64,000 nucleotides of DNA from the NCBI GenBank assembly GCA_016490735.1, contig JAEMWC010001538.1:75455-139454 (forward strand), given 5' to 3'. Below, piece by piece: positions 24,601 to 34,047 of the stretch. Position numbers and translations under genes: made by a program. Each line of letters opens with the position of its first letter. Within the stretch, counting starts at the first letter, position 1. The notes under the pieces were generated by a model. It made no database searches. It worked only from the letters and a program-made list of their open reading frames with translations, and had not been told where the DNA came from. The DNA comes from Pachyseris speciosa (lineage: Eukaryota; Cnidaria; Anthozoa; Scleractinia; Pachyseridae).

Positions 24601-25019
24601 AGAGAATAATACGGAATGTTAAGACACGGTCAGCGGACCAAATGGCTAAATGTCATCACTTACAATAATAGAAACAAAAAAAACTGACAGCAATTAAGGT
24701 GTTACATCACTTCGAAATATTGTCTTATGACTGCTAAGGTATCAGCATGACAGTAGACTCCGCACACATAGCAGACATAGGAAGGCTGTTCTACAGGGGT
24801 ATATGCAGTAGTACGGAGGACATTATATTATAAGACATATAATATAATAAAATATTTGCCATTATTCACCTCTATCAAGAGCTTGTAGCCTTTCTTGGCA
24901 GCTTTCCTGACTCCATTCACTGACGGTTCCTTTAAGATGTCGGGTATGGCCCAGGCGCCTCCATGAACAATTATGCGTGGTTGAAACGTCGTTCGAGTCT
25001 CCATTAAGTCTATAAACAT
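11301..25019 (-). CDS. ASRGL1: isoaspartyl peptidase / L-asparaginase (ASRGL1-like, Ntn-hydrolase), four exons
   Basis: Four minus-strand exons (25019-24870, 17285-17138, 12546-12232, 11662-11301) join in phase into 324 codons plus stop. The family hydrolyses L-asparagine and isoaspartyl dipeptides and cuts itself into alpha and beta subunits. Seen: N-terminal RIIVHGGAWAIP; GGTAVDAVEAAVCVLEDD; FDAGHGSVLT; GAVASVTGIANPVSLARHVM; the self-cleavage site GHDTVGAVAMD, where Thr186 would be the nucleophile and first residue of the beta subunit; ATSTGGISMKMAGRVGDSP; and VSTTGHGE with the conserved active-site Thr. The length is close to the usual 300-330 aa. All junctions have GT-AG splice sites. Introns are about 7.6 kb, 4.6 kb and 570 bp, and the two long ones are full of repeats. 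A second ATG at codon 6 is an alternative start. No frame breaks seen, so it is probably functional and most likely cytosolic. Confidence 0.95.
12232..12546 (-). CDS. ASRGL1: ASRGL1 exon 3 (contains the catalytic Thr)
   Basis: 315 nt. The acceptor is TTTCCTCCTTCTCAG|GTGCGG, completing the Gly codon of ES-G-AVASVTG. It contains GHDTVGAVAMD with the predicted nucleophile Thr186. The donor is TCTACAG|GTTAGT. Confidence 0.95.
12620..12886 (-). mobile_element. tRNA-derived SINE with (ATT)n tail, in intron 2 of ASRGL1
   Basis: On the minus strand it begins GGGGAGCAGAGTTGGCGCAG, and TTGGCGCAGTGGTGAG resembles a tRNA A box. The B-box region is partly deleted. A body rich in CTCCGAGAGG and CCGGGTACTCCGG follows, and it ends in GACTTAAATAAAGTGATT leading into (ATT)n at 12620-12668. 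Head, body and simple-sequence tail in this order is SINE architecture. Confidence 0.7.
13336..13405. repeat. imperfect hairpin
   Basis: GCGTGATAGCTGAT and ATCAGCTATCACGC are a perfect 14-bp inverted pair. The flanks TTTCTATT and AATAGAAA also pair. It lies in ASRGL1 intron 2. Confidence 0.6.
13437..13621. mobile_element. 185-bp MITE in ASRGL1 intron 2
   Basis: The terminal inverted repeats TTAGTATAAATCTACTAG and CTAGTAGATTTATACTAA are perfect over 18 bp. No coding capacity. Confidence 0.8.
13622..13680. repeat. short TTCGTTATATTAAGG minisatellite
   Basis: Three imperfect copies of TTCGTTAYATTAAGG directly after the MITE. Confidence 0.6.
14023..14452 (+). mobile_element. LINE 3' end in ASRGL1 intron 2
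   Basis: It encodes the C-terminus of a LINE RT: RLAFQAVKDWNSLSKDIRFS, then KSLTEFQLKFFNHY and a stop at 14214. A 3' UTR follows, ending in a foldback (ACAGGGTCTCGCTGAAA / GTGAGAGAGCACCCTGT) and a (TAAA)n tail at about 14430-14452. Confidence 0.8.
14690..16510. repeat. tandem satellite, about 168-bp unit, about 11 copies, in ASRGL1 intron 2
   Basis: The landmark CCATAAGTTTGSCTGACC recurs at about 14728, 14897, 15064, 15240, 15542, 15711, 15886, 16057, 16225 and 16391, giving a 166-176 bp period, with one degenerate copy near 15390. Other shared parts are CCCGGCCCTTTGGAAAAATT, TTTCAAAACCTCATAAATGG and GATCCCTTTTAGCCATACAC. The left copies are diverged and the right four are closest to each other. 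Minus-strand frames inside are satellite translations. Confidence 0.9.
17138..17285 (-). CDS. ASRGL1: ASRGL1 exon 2
   Basis: 148 nt. The acceptor is TTTTTTGTGCTGATAG|GGTGG, and it starts GGTAVDAVEAAV in phase with exon 1. The donor is GAATCAG|GTACAT, leaving one base of a Gly codon. Confidence 0.93.
17880..18177. mobile_element. 298-bp MITE in ASRGL1 intron 1
   Basis: Terminal inverted repeats TTAGAGCAGTTTTC (17880) and GAAAACTGCTCTAA (ending 18177), with further inverted similarity inside (AACCAAAACCAAAGCAATTAC against GTAATGCAAAACCAAAGC read in reverse). It also has several ACCAATCA/TGATTGGTT motifs. Non-coding. Confidence 0.8.
18390..19745. repeat. GTATAC-rich palindrome clusters in ASRGL1 intron 1
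   Basis: I count 18 exact GTATAC sites in two clusters: ten at about 18397-18730 and eight at about 19493-19740, separated by about 760 bp with none. Many are paired, as in GTATACTTTAAGTATAC and GTATACTAAAAGTATAC. There is no simple tandem period. It could be the two subterminal regions of an unknown DNA transposon. Confidence 0.6.
20411..20776. mobile_element. 344-bp MITE with 11-bp target duplication
   Basis: ACAGACAGCCT occurs at 20411-20421 and 20766-20776. Between them are terminal inverted repeats of about 95 bp, from AGCTTCCTACACAGATGCAC to a right end reading, in reverse, AGCCTCCTACACAGACATC. Both arms contain GTTCCTCCCCCAYGAACRTC. An 11-bp duplication fits Mutator-like elements (inference). 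Confidence 0.75.
21002..21145. mobile_element. short MITE
   Basis: TAGAGAATAGAGACC at the left and GGTCTATTCTCTA at the right form inverted ends around 144 bp of non-coding sequence. Confidence 0.55.
21380..23520. repeat. two diverged direct copies of a dispersed repeat
   Basis: Blocks at about 21380-21490 and 23414-23520 share TAGTGATATCTCYGGTTCTA, GTCTTCAAGGCT, AAACTGTTTAT and GCCGTCTAAAAT / ACCGTCTAAAAT. The DNA between them (within ASRGL1 intron 1) has no recognised gene. A plus-strand frame at 21971-22318 is unsupported. Confidence 0.55.
23521..24869. other. intron 1 of ASRGL1, no further feature
   Basis: AT-rich intron sequence. A run of G lies at 23781-23790. No nested gene recognised. 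Confidence 0.4.
24870..25019 (-). CDS. ASRGL1: ASRGL1 exon 1
   Basis: 50 codons from ATG 25019-25017, with motif IIVHGGAWAIPDILKEPSV. The donor is GATAGAG|GTGAAT, with the exon ending at 24870 in phase 0. Confidence 0.9.
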
Positions 25020-25285
25020 TAAGATTCGACCCCTAACGAGAATAAATTCAGATCCTTCTGCTTTTTAGGTGCATTCTACCTGCTAATACCTCCCCTTAAG
25101 GGTAAAGAAGATGTTTAAAAAGAGGGATTTTTCTCCGAAAAACAAGAAATCGACCAGGCGTTCGGTTTCGTCCCAGGCTTCCTGTCCATTTCAGCGAGAG
25201 ACATTCTCAGATGTATGTAGGTCCCGGTCCGTTATGCAAGCAAGTGGACCATTCGCGAAATGATTCGCCTTTTTAACTCTTTACT

Positions 25286-25545
25286 AGGGAGCTTAAGCAA
25301 CGAGGACGGGAACGGCAACGAGAACAAGAACGTCACAAAACAATAATTAATGAGATAAAACAATCGCTTTGAACGTGCATTTTACATTTTAGTGCATTTC
25401 TTTGCCGCCCTCAACAAGAACGAGAACGAGAACGTAAGCCCATGACTGCAAATTTTCTTTCTTTTCCTGATTTTGACGCCGTACGTAAAGATTTAGCCGC
25501 GAAAGAATTACAAAAGCGACAAGTTAGATTTTTATTGGATTCCAA
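25286..25545. mobile_element. MITE fragment related to the element at 34632
   Basis: It begins AGGGAGCTTAAGCAACGAGG and shares ACATTTTRGTRCATTTCTTT and TTTTGACGCCGT-like segments, in the same order, with the complete element at 34632-34968. The right inverted end is missing. Confidence 0.65.
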
Positions 25546-25901
25546 GAGCGTAGAGGATTAGACTTTGAAACATGCAATCTTCCTCTATAGCTAGAAAAAT
25601 ATTTTTACAATTACGCTTCAGTCATGCACATTAAATGCAGTACATGTATATAACGTTTATCTCCCTCGTGTATCAATTCCTGGAATTCTATATTCGCGGC
25701 GAAAACTTGGACATAAAATTCCCGTTTCCGAAAATTAAACCGGATTCAATAATTTATTCAACAAGATTCACTTCTAAAGCTGAGGATATAATTATTCCTT
25801 CCTTCCTTTCAGTGCACCTACTGTGTTACAGTCCAGGAAATGGGTTTTGTTTCGAACTTTATAACTGTTTTAATGATGGACTCTCCATGCCCTGTTGCAA
25901 T

Positions 25902-26067
25902 AGGGCCATTTCCGAATTACCTTTGGCCTCGTTTTCAAAGCGATGCTTGGTGCACAAATGAGTTTAATTTGCATGTGAATGACAACTAATTATCGTATGA
26001 AAACAGTGAAAAAGAGCACCAGGAATCGCTTTGTAAAAGAGACCAAAGGTAATAGTCCAATTCCGAG
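25902..26067. mobile_element. about 165-bp MITE
   Basis: Inverted ends of about 50 bp: GGCCATTTCCGAATTACC...AAAGCGATGCTTGGTG at the left and CACCAGGAATCGCTTTG...GGTAATAGTCCAATTCCGAG at the right. Confidence 0.7.
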
Positions 26068-26334
26068 TTCAAATCAAAATCAAATCAAAACTTTATTTAC
26101 CCATTTAGTCCATTTCACTAAATAGTGCTCTCCCGTGGAGCCGCGCGGTCATTCGCCGTGACCGCTGAATAAAAGCACTGAGAACTCATTCATTCGGGGT
26201 TAGCCTCGACCTAAAGTAAGATGTTCACAAATACCGGCGGGGAAGGTGCCACAAATTTGAAAATTAAACATTAGACAGAGCTGTAAGCAGGTCATCTTCT
26301 CGCTGGAATATGTGAATATATTTACTATTCAATA

Positions 26335-26366
<32 letters not shown>

Positions 26367-27169
26367 CACTGATTGCAGTCTTTGAAGATGCTAAAACAAC
26401 TGTGTCAGGAAAACGGGGGCGGTCCTTTTTGCCAGCAGGGAAATTCTCAGGGGTAATATATACTAAACGTGCTAAAACAAACATGCTGCAATATTAAAAA
26501 AAGGCTGCAATATTAAAAATATTGCAGTGTACAGGCTGCAATATTTTCAGTATTGCAGCCTGTTTCTTTTAAGACGCTTAGTAGATATGGCTCTTTTAAA
26601 ACGGCCTTGTTTTACGCCAAAAAATGCCAACCTTTAAATACTCTCAGGACCCAGCGCCATTTCCTCCGACTGTTTTTAGCGGCCCATCTTCTTCCAAATT
26701 CTTCCATCTCGGTTGTCGTAATAGGCTTCCCACAAAGCGCTCATCTGAAGCAAAATTAAACACCACACATAACTCACTAATAAAAATGCCATGGCGAGAT
26801 TCAATTAGATCATGTATTAAAAGCAGGAAAATTAAACGGGCTAATAAAACTTACCCTCGTTCTCCAAACCACCAGCTTTAGGTGAATCTTCGCCAGTATT
26901 TCGAGTTCGGTTTTGTTGTGTTCTAAAAACCGCCACTTCATACTCATCTGATGTGAAGCCATTGCCGTACAATTCTTTCATGTCTGGTCACAACTGAAGG
27001 AAAAAGTTACTCTGCACGTGCAAAAACCACGGTATATCTTATTGTCTATTATTTCCGCATGGTTCGCCGGAAAACAAAGAAGAAAAAAGAGATCTATTGA
27101 AATTATCATAAGTAGCAATTGTTCAGCAAACCCGCTAGTTGGAAAACATCACATGCTCAAAAACAACAA

Positions 27170-27203
<34 letters not shown>

Positions 27204-27670
27204 TACAGTAAAAACTATGATAAGTGAGAAACGGGCCGAATTTTTCAGACTGCAAGTTGTTTTGCAGTAGTTCAGGGACCTGCTTGTCGAAAAATGTTGA
27301 AAACAACAACACATACATGAAACGCAAACAGATGTTTAAACGCTACTGCTTTTATTGGGATGCAAGGCGTCTCAGTCACCAATTGGCCCAGTTGAGCTAA
27401 TCAACAAGTGCTACTTACATTCTTTTGTGCGTTCAGGAACAAAGCGGAAGAGGCGCCTGCAATCAGTGATTTAGTGCAGAGAGAGAATAATGGCACTGGG
27501 TATTGAATAGTAAATATGTTAGATAGTTACTTCGGCCGACAGCAATATGTGATTATCACATATTGCTGTCGGCTTCAGTAACTATCTAATACATATTCAC
27601 TTCAGATGGAGGCTAACCCCGTATGAACGCGTTCTCAGTGCTTTTATTCAGCGGTCATGGCGATATTCGC
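26068..27670. repeat. large interrupted inverted repeat with a central palindrome
   Basis: The left arm (about 26138-26225 and 26310-26380) is repeated in reverse at about 27595-27665 and 27456-27520: GACCGCTGAATAAAAGCACT and TTTACTATTCAATACCCAGT occur on opposite strands. The right arm also contains a palindrome of about 66 bp (27521-27590; CCGACAGCAATATGTGAT / ATCACATATTGCTGTCGG). At the left edge AATCAAAATCAAATCAAAAC looks like a retroelement tail, so the arms may be two oppositely inserted copies of a SINE or LINE end. Between the arms, 26490-26570 holds repeated GGCTGCAATATT dyads. Confidence 0.6.
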
Positions 27671-27678
27671 CTGATGAC

Positions 27679-28667
27679 CCTAATGGCCAATCTCGTACCC
27701 AGAGTTCTCGGGCTCTTTCGTCAGCGGGTGGACGCCCGGAGAGACTCCGGGATAACGGACTCCATCCCAGAAAATCTGGGGTTCCGGTCGTTGTGCGCAT
27801 GCTTGGGGAGACTTAACGACCTTTGAATGAATTGAAGATGTTGAGATGTCAGATTCCACAGGTCACAGGTACAGTTCACTGTTTTATTGATTAGTAACTA
27901 AGCCAAACAGTTTCTCCTCAATCCAAAAGAAAATTTTGGATAGTGATTAGGGTGATTAGGAGACACGTTTCAGTTTTGGGCTTCATTATTTATCTGTAGC
28001 CTGGAGACTTGTATGTTGACCTGTGGAATGTGACCTGTACCTCAGCCCCGCCGTTGAGAAATAAGTTGTGTTAATTGCATGTATGGCAGTTTATATGACA
28101 CAGTTTTGACGATGCCTCGTGTAGCGAGTTGTGTTTATTTCACATATTCAGACATTCAGTTTGTATTTAATGAAAGCAGTTTTTGGAGTTGCTGAAGCGA
28201 AATGTATTACAATTCAATAAAGTTCATTGGTTGAATTCAAATTCCCATGTAGTTATTATTTTTGGTTGTTTATGCGGCGAAAAATGCGGTCTTTTGATCA
28301 AGGATAAAAAGACAGAAGTCGTGTGTAAGACCACTGTTTCGGCTCATGGATTAAAGAACGAAGTATGTTCATGTGTAAGCGAGCTTCACGTAGCCGCGTA
28401 GTCGCGCACCCACAATTTCTGAATGTGTTTTGGAGTGGAAGGGTATTCTGCAGTTAGCCAAAACAGGGGCAATAGAAGAATAACAGTCATATTTCAAATC
28501 TCCATACAAAACGAAGAAGACAGTTCTTGGGTTTCCGGTTTGGTTAACTATTGTTATACAGGCGACCAATCAAAAAAATTCTTTAATTCCATGATCCCAG
28601 AGCCTCTCAGGGCGTCCACCCGCTGACCAAAGAGCCCGTGGACTCTGGGTACGAGATTGCCTAATGG
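27679..28667. mobile_element. about 970-bp non-autonomous DNA transposon with 8-bp duplication
   Basis: CCTAATGG occurs at 27679-27686 and 28660-28667. The inner ends are about 50-bp inverted repeats: CAATCTCGTACCCAGAGT... at the left and ...ACTCTGGGTACGAGATTG at the right, including GTCAGCGGGTGGACGCCC. An 8-bp duplication fits hAT elements (inference). No transposase frame; open frames inside show no domain. Confidence 0.75.
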
Positions 28668-28823
28668 GCTATTTGTAGAGGCAGCTGCAATTCTGTTAGC
28701 TTTTGTCACACCTCCAAGTCTATGGGGGCGCGCTGGTTACGAAAAGAGCGCCGAGTCATTTGATATCGAGCAAGCTCAGGTATAATAATTGTTTAATTAA
28801 AAAAGAAAGTGAAAGATAGAGAA

Positions 28824-28909
28824 AACCGAAAAGGGGAAACACATTTCAATTACATGCACATGACTAAACCGGAAAGGGGAAACACTTGTCAATCACGTGC
28901 ACATGACTA
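28824..28909. repeat. 43-bp tandem duplication
   Basis: Two adjacent copies of AACCGRAAAGGGGAAACAC...GCACATGACTA (28824-28866 and 28867-28909). Confidence 0.8.
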
Positions 28910-29220
28910 ACCTGGAAGGGCGCGAAAACTTTCCGATGTTCAACGTTTCTCGGAAAAGTTGCATTCAATGAAACTATCGGATAAAAACGCAACAGCTCGG
29001 CTTTTTTCAAAAAACGCAAATTATTCCTACTCTGAATTGTTGCAAATGGCCATTGGTTTCGAAAAAAATATTTCAGTTATTGCTTAATTAAAGTGTACGT
29101 ATGGAAAGACTTTCACATGGGGGCATTTTATTAAATGTTCAAGCAAGCAACCGTGGACAATAATCCTGCTGGTATACGTTGGATCAAACTGGTGATCTGA
29201 TGGGCGTAATAAAATCAACA

Positions 29221-29379
29221 GAGAGTATAAAAGCAAGGGCCGATACAACGTAGAATGGTTTTAAGTTTGTGTACTATATTTCGGCTGGCCCAGCCAGCCA
29301 GCTGGTTTGGCCAGCCGAAATATAGTACACAAAACTTAAAACCATTCTACGTTGTATCGGCCCTTGCTTTTATACTCTC
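29221..29379. repeat. 159-bp near-perfect hairpin
   Basis: Arms 29221-29290 and 29309-29379 match over about 70 bp with one extra base. They start GAGAGTATAAAAGCAAGGGC and end at GGCTGGCC/GGCCAGCC around an 18-base loop CAGCCAGCCAGCTGGTTT. It could be a foldback element or a source of hairpin RNA. Confidence 0.85.
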
Positions 29380-29456
29380 ATTTTATTAAGACTATTCCCT
29401 TAACTTATTCCTAAATATTCTACAAGCTAAATAAGGTCTATAGTATAGAGCGAGCC

Positions 29457-29848
29457 GAGGGTACCGTAAAAGCTCTATTAAGCCACCTCCCCGGGGGGGG
29501 GGGTTTATTTAATTTCAGGCCTAATTGACTGGAGGGGGCTTAATAGAGAGGGAGGGGGGCTTATTTCAAATCCTAAACCCTCCTTCTTTGTCTTAAAAAT
29601 AGTTTTTGTACAAAACTCAAACAACTGCAGTAAAACTTCATTATTTAATACAAAGCAGCAAATAGTATTATGTGTTTTAGCGTATATTTGTTTAAAAACA
29701 ACACAACTGGGCCTCATAAAGTGGATTTTGTAAGACGGAATAGGAGGGACTAATTACACAATTTCATGTTCTAAAGGGCGGGGAGCTTATTAGAGAGAGG
29801 GGTTAATACAGACGGGGGCCTTAATAGAGCTTTTTACGGGCAACCCTC
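29457..29848. mobile_element. about 390-bp MITE
   Basis: The left end GAGGGTACCGTAAAAGCTC and the right end, in reverse, GAGGGTTGCCCGTAAAAAGC, followed on both sides by TCTATTAAG, are inverted repeats. The interior is G-rich with GGGGGCTTAATAGAG motifs. Confidence 0.75.
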
Positions 29849-30497
29849 AAGGAAATAGAAGGAAATGTCTCATTATTATAGGGTTAGGGTTTGGGTTAGT
29901 TGTTAGAACCTTTTTTGTCCCTTTGCGTATGTTCTGCTGAAAGTTTCCCTTCGAATTCAGTTTCTGGGATCGCCTTAAGATGGAGAATTACAACAGTTTG
30001 GTCTGACCCTAAGTTTGTTTAGAGATTTGCAATTTTCGTTAGGGTTAGGATTAGGGTTATTCCAATAGTTTTGTGTAACTCTAACCTTTTTGCACAGGTA
30101 GAGTAAGGCCTGGTTCGTTGCAGATTTTAAATTTTTGATTAGGGAGTGGTCAGTTGCAATGTGTTTTTACTATATTCTGAAACTGATGGTTTAAGGCTTG
30201 TCATAGCCAAGGAATCTTAACATTCCATTTTTAGAATTGTTTATAACTTGATCACGTGACCAGCCACGCCTTATTTTATCAAAACATCCTTTGACTAAAT
30301 ATTCCTACTAGTTAGAGGATGGAAGTTTGCGACAGCGACAATTCACTTTCCATTCCTCTTTGTTTTATTCGCGACAGTGACATTTGTTCTTAACGAAATA
30401 AGCGAGAGATGGAGTCGTAAACGAACGACAAGGCGACCCAGATCACTCCTTGGAAGGCCTCTACTCACACTTCTTCTAGCCTCTTCTAGGCTGGTAG

Positions 30498-30498
<1 letters not shown>

Positions 30499-30536
<38 letters not shown>
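30499..30536. repeat. (CA)n microsatellite
   Basis: Nineteen CA dinucleotides, in the non-satellite insert between two satellite blocks. Confidence 0.95.
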
Positions 30537-30540
<4 letters not shown>

Positions 30541-30586
30541 ATTGCAACTACTATTCACCACACTGCTTTAGCTATAAAGAATCCAC

Positions 30587-31486
30587 TTTATTCACTGTCG
30601 TAAATGGTTTGAACCCAGGAGTCATATCATGACTAAGCGAAGCACGATCGTCCGGGTGAGTGTAGTCCTGAGAAGGACTGTTTGTGGTGACAGTGACTGA
30701 CGTTTCGACAACCTGAGCGGAAGTCATTATCAGAGTCAAGTGATTGGAGTAACGTCAGGAGATGGTATAAGTACTCTTGTCGTTAATGTGATTGGTCAAG
30801 GAAGTCGTCATGTCATTGGTTGTCTGTCAGTTAAGCCTTGATGTTATTGGCTGTGAAGACTGTAAACCGCGATTGGTGTCTTCGATCCGTCTTTTGTTAG
30901 TCAGATGTTCGTACGTGTATTGTTAGTCAAATTAGTCGGTTTGTCTAATGTTTTTCTGTTGTTGATATCATCAGTAAGTCGTTTGTAAGGTGCGGGAAGC
31001 TGTTGGCAACGGTTCAGTGGTGTCTGTTCAAAGTTAGTAAACCAACTTTCCAGTGCGATCCGTTAGTGGTAATTAGTACAGTAGGTAATGCATTTAACAG
31101 AGTTCCAGTCGATTGTGTGGTTTGTCAGTAAATGGTGCTCAGCAATGTGTGTGTGTTCAGTCAGTCTTACGTTCAAATTTCTGCCAGTCTCACCGATATA
31201 GGTGGCCTGACAGTCGCAGCATTCGATCTTGTAAACTGAGAAAACTGTTCCCTGTCTGTCCTTTGCTTCGTCTTTGTTCTTAACGTTCGTCAAAAGTTGT
31301 CGTAAAGTTGTGATGGGTCTGTGAGCGAGTACTTATACCATCTCCTGACGTTACTCAAATCACTTGATTCTGATGACGACTTTCGCTCAGGTTGTCGAAA
31401 CGTCAGTCAATGTCATTACAAACAGTCCTTCTCAGGACTACACTCACCCGGACGTTCGTGCCACGCTTGGTTATTTTATTCACTGT
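30587..31486 (-). mobile_element. Penelope-like element fragment (GIY-YIG endonuclease) with inverted flanks and 12-bp duplication
   Basis: TTTATTCACTGT occurs at 30587-30598 and 31475-31486. Inside, about 140-bp inverted repeats (30636-30777 and 31323-31470; shared GACGTTTCGACAACCTGAGC) surround a minus-strand frame: RPITTLRQLLTNVKNKDEAK, then VFSVYKIECCDCQATYIGET, GRNLNVRLTEH and CITYCTNYH. An in-frame TAA follows, then RIALESWFTNFEQTPLNRC and LPAPYKRLTDDINN. VYKI-C--C---YIGETGR-L--R--EH is the GIY-YIG endonuclease signature of Penelope-like elements. The reverse transcriptase is missing, so it is dead. Confidence 0.8.
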
Positions 31487-33584
31487 TTTAGCTTATTAAG
31501 CAGTAGCCACAGGAGGTTCTTGACTGCCTCTTGTTTTCTTCTCCTTTTTCTCTTTCGTTTTATTTTATTGCTTATTAATTCTACTAAACGCATTAACACC
31601 GCTTTCTTTTAAAATGAGCTTCAAAATCACGGATAGTTGGGAACCAGGATTTATTCTACTTGAGTAGTATTGCAAGTTTACCTAGGGATAGGGTTAGGGT
31701 TAGTTGTTGGAATTTCTCTCGCCCTTTGCGGATGTTTTGCGTAAAGTCTGGCTTTGATTTCAGCTTTGGGGATCTCCTAAACATGGTGAATTTCAATAGT
31801 TTTGTCTAACCCTAAGCTTTTCTGGAGATTTGCAATTTTGCCTAGGGTTTAGCGTTCGTTGTTGGAATCTTTCTGTCCATTGCCTATGTTTCGCTTTAAC
31901 TTTGGCTTTGATTTCAGCTACGGCCGGGCATCTCCTTAACATGGGGAATTCCAGTAGCTTTGTCTAATTATATGCTTCTTTAAACATTTCTAATTTGGAC
32001 TAGGGTTACGGTTAGTGTTAGTTGTTCGAATTTTTTTTGGCGCTTTAAGTATCTTTTGCTTAAAGTTTTGCTTTGCTTTCAGCTTCGGGCACCTCCTAAA
32101 CAAGGGGAATTCTAATATTTGTGTCTACTCCTAAGCTTTTTACTGGATGTGCAATTTGCAATTTTAGCTAGGGAGAGGGTTACGGTTAGCTCTTGAACAT
32201 CTTTTGACCCTTTGCGTATATTTTCCTTAAATTTTTACTTTGATTTCAGCTTCGAGGATCTCCTAAACATTGAGAATTCCATTAGTTTGGTCTTACCCTA
32301 AGCGTTTTTCGTATTTGCAATTTTATCTAGAAATAGAGTTAATGTTCGTTGTTGAAATTTTGTTGGCGTTCCGTATTCTTTGCTTATTAAAGTTAGGCTT
32401 TGATTTTAGGTTCCTGGATATTGCAAAAAAGGGGAATTCCTCTCTTTTAGTCTACCGATGAGCCTTCTAAGAAATTTGCAATGTTGGCTAGGTATAGGGT
32501 TGGGGTTATAGTTGGCGTAATTATTTTAACCAATTGCGTATGTTTTGCTCAATGTTTGGCTTTGATTTCAGGTTTGGGGATCTCCTAAATGTGCGGAATT
32601 CCAACAGATTTGTTTAACCTTAAGCTTTTCTAGAGATTTGAAATTTTGACTGTGGATGGTCTTGGGGATAGTTAAAGTAGTTTTGTTTACCCCTTACGTC
32701 TGTTTTGCTTATAATTTTGTCTAATCCCAACCCTAACCAGAGCGAAAATTGCTAATCTCTAGAAAAGCTTAGGATTAGACAAAACTATTGAAATTCCCCA
32801 TATTTAGGAGATCCCCAAAGCTGAAATCAAAGCCAAAGAATAAGCAAAACATACGCAAAGGATAAAAAGATTGCCTCAACTAACCGCAACCCTAACAAAA
32901 GTCCAAAATTGCAAATTGCAAAGCTTAGGGTTAGACAACACTATTGCAATTTCTTGTATTTAAGAGATCACCAAAGATGAAATCAAAGCCAAATACTACG
33001 CAAAACATAAGTAAATGGTGAAAAAAATTACCCTAACTAACACCAACACTAACCATAGCCAAAGCTGCAAATGTCTAGAAAAACTTAGGGTTAGTTGGGG
33101 TAATTATTTTACCCTTTCCCTACGTTTTACTTAAGGTTTGGCTTTGATTTTCGCTTTGAGGATCTCCCATATATTGGCAATTCCAATAGTTTTGTGTAGC
33201 CCTAAGCTTTTCTAGAGATTTACAGTTTTCGCTGTGGTTCGCGTTCGGGTTAGTTGGGGGTAATTGTTTTGACCCTTTCTTTGCGTATATTTTTGCTTAA
33301 TGTTTCGCTTTAATTTTAGCTTTGTAAATCTAATAGATGTGGGCAATTCCAAAAGTTTTGTGTAACCCTAAGCTTTTCTAGAGATTTGCAGTTTCCGCTC
33401 TGGTTTGTGTTGGGGTTAGTCGGGGTAATTTTTTTGGCAGTTTGCTTATGTTTTGCTTAATGCTTGGCTTCGATTTCAGCTTTGGTGATCTACTAACTAT
33501 GGCAAATTCCAATAGTTTCGTCTAACCCTAAGCTTTACTAGAGATTTCCAATTTGGCTTTTGTTCGCGTTTGAGGTTAGTTTGG

Positions 33585-33995
33585 GTAATTTCGGGCGTGT
33601 GGAAAAGGAGGAAACCGGAAAGAGCCGGAATGCCGGAATGCCGGAATGCTGGAATACCGGAATACCGGAAAGTGCCGGAAAACCGGATAGTGCTAGTCAG
33701 AAAAGGAAAATTAAGTTTGAGCGAAATAGAATAGAATTAAAAGGAAAACAGTTTTTATTTTATAATTTTGTTTTATAAAGGTCGCACACCCTGCAGCACT
33801 CCAGCTCCCGAGATTTTTATTGGTACAGCTGTCAATGATCTGTAGCTTGCACGTGAAGACCGCAAAAACTTCCGCAAAAACTTCGCTCAAACTTCCTTTC
33901 CTTCTCTGACAAGCACTATACGGTTTCCGGCACTGTCCGGCATTCCGGTATTCCGGCATTCCGGATTCCTGCTTTTCCATACTCCCGGTAATTTC
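33585..33995. mobile_element. 395-bp hAT-like foldback MITE with CCGGAAT minisatellite arms
   Basis: GTAATTTC, a piece of the satellite, is duplicated at 33585-33592 and 33988-33995. The element (33593-33987) begins GGGCGTGTGGAAAAGGAGG and ends, in reverse, GGGAGTATGGAAAAGCAGG. Both arms of about 115 bp carry tandem CCGGAATGC/CCGGAATAC copies, then TAGTGCTWGTCAGARAAGG. An 8-bp duplication suggests a hAT transposase acted. Confidence 0.8.
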
Positions 33996-34047
33996 AATGC
34001 CTCTTTGCGTATGTTTTGCTTAATGTTTGGCTTTGATTTCAACATTA

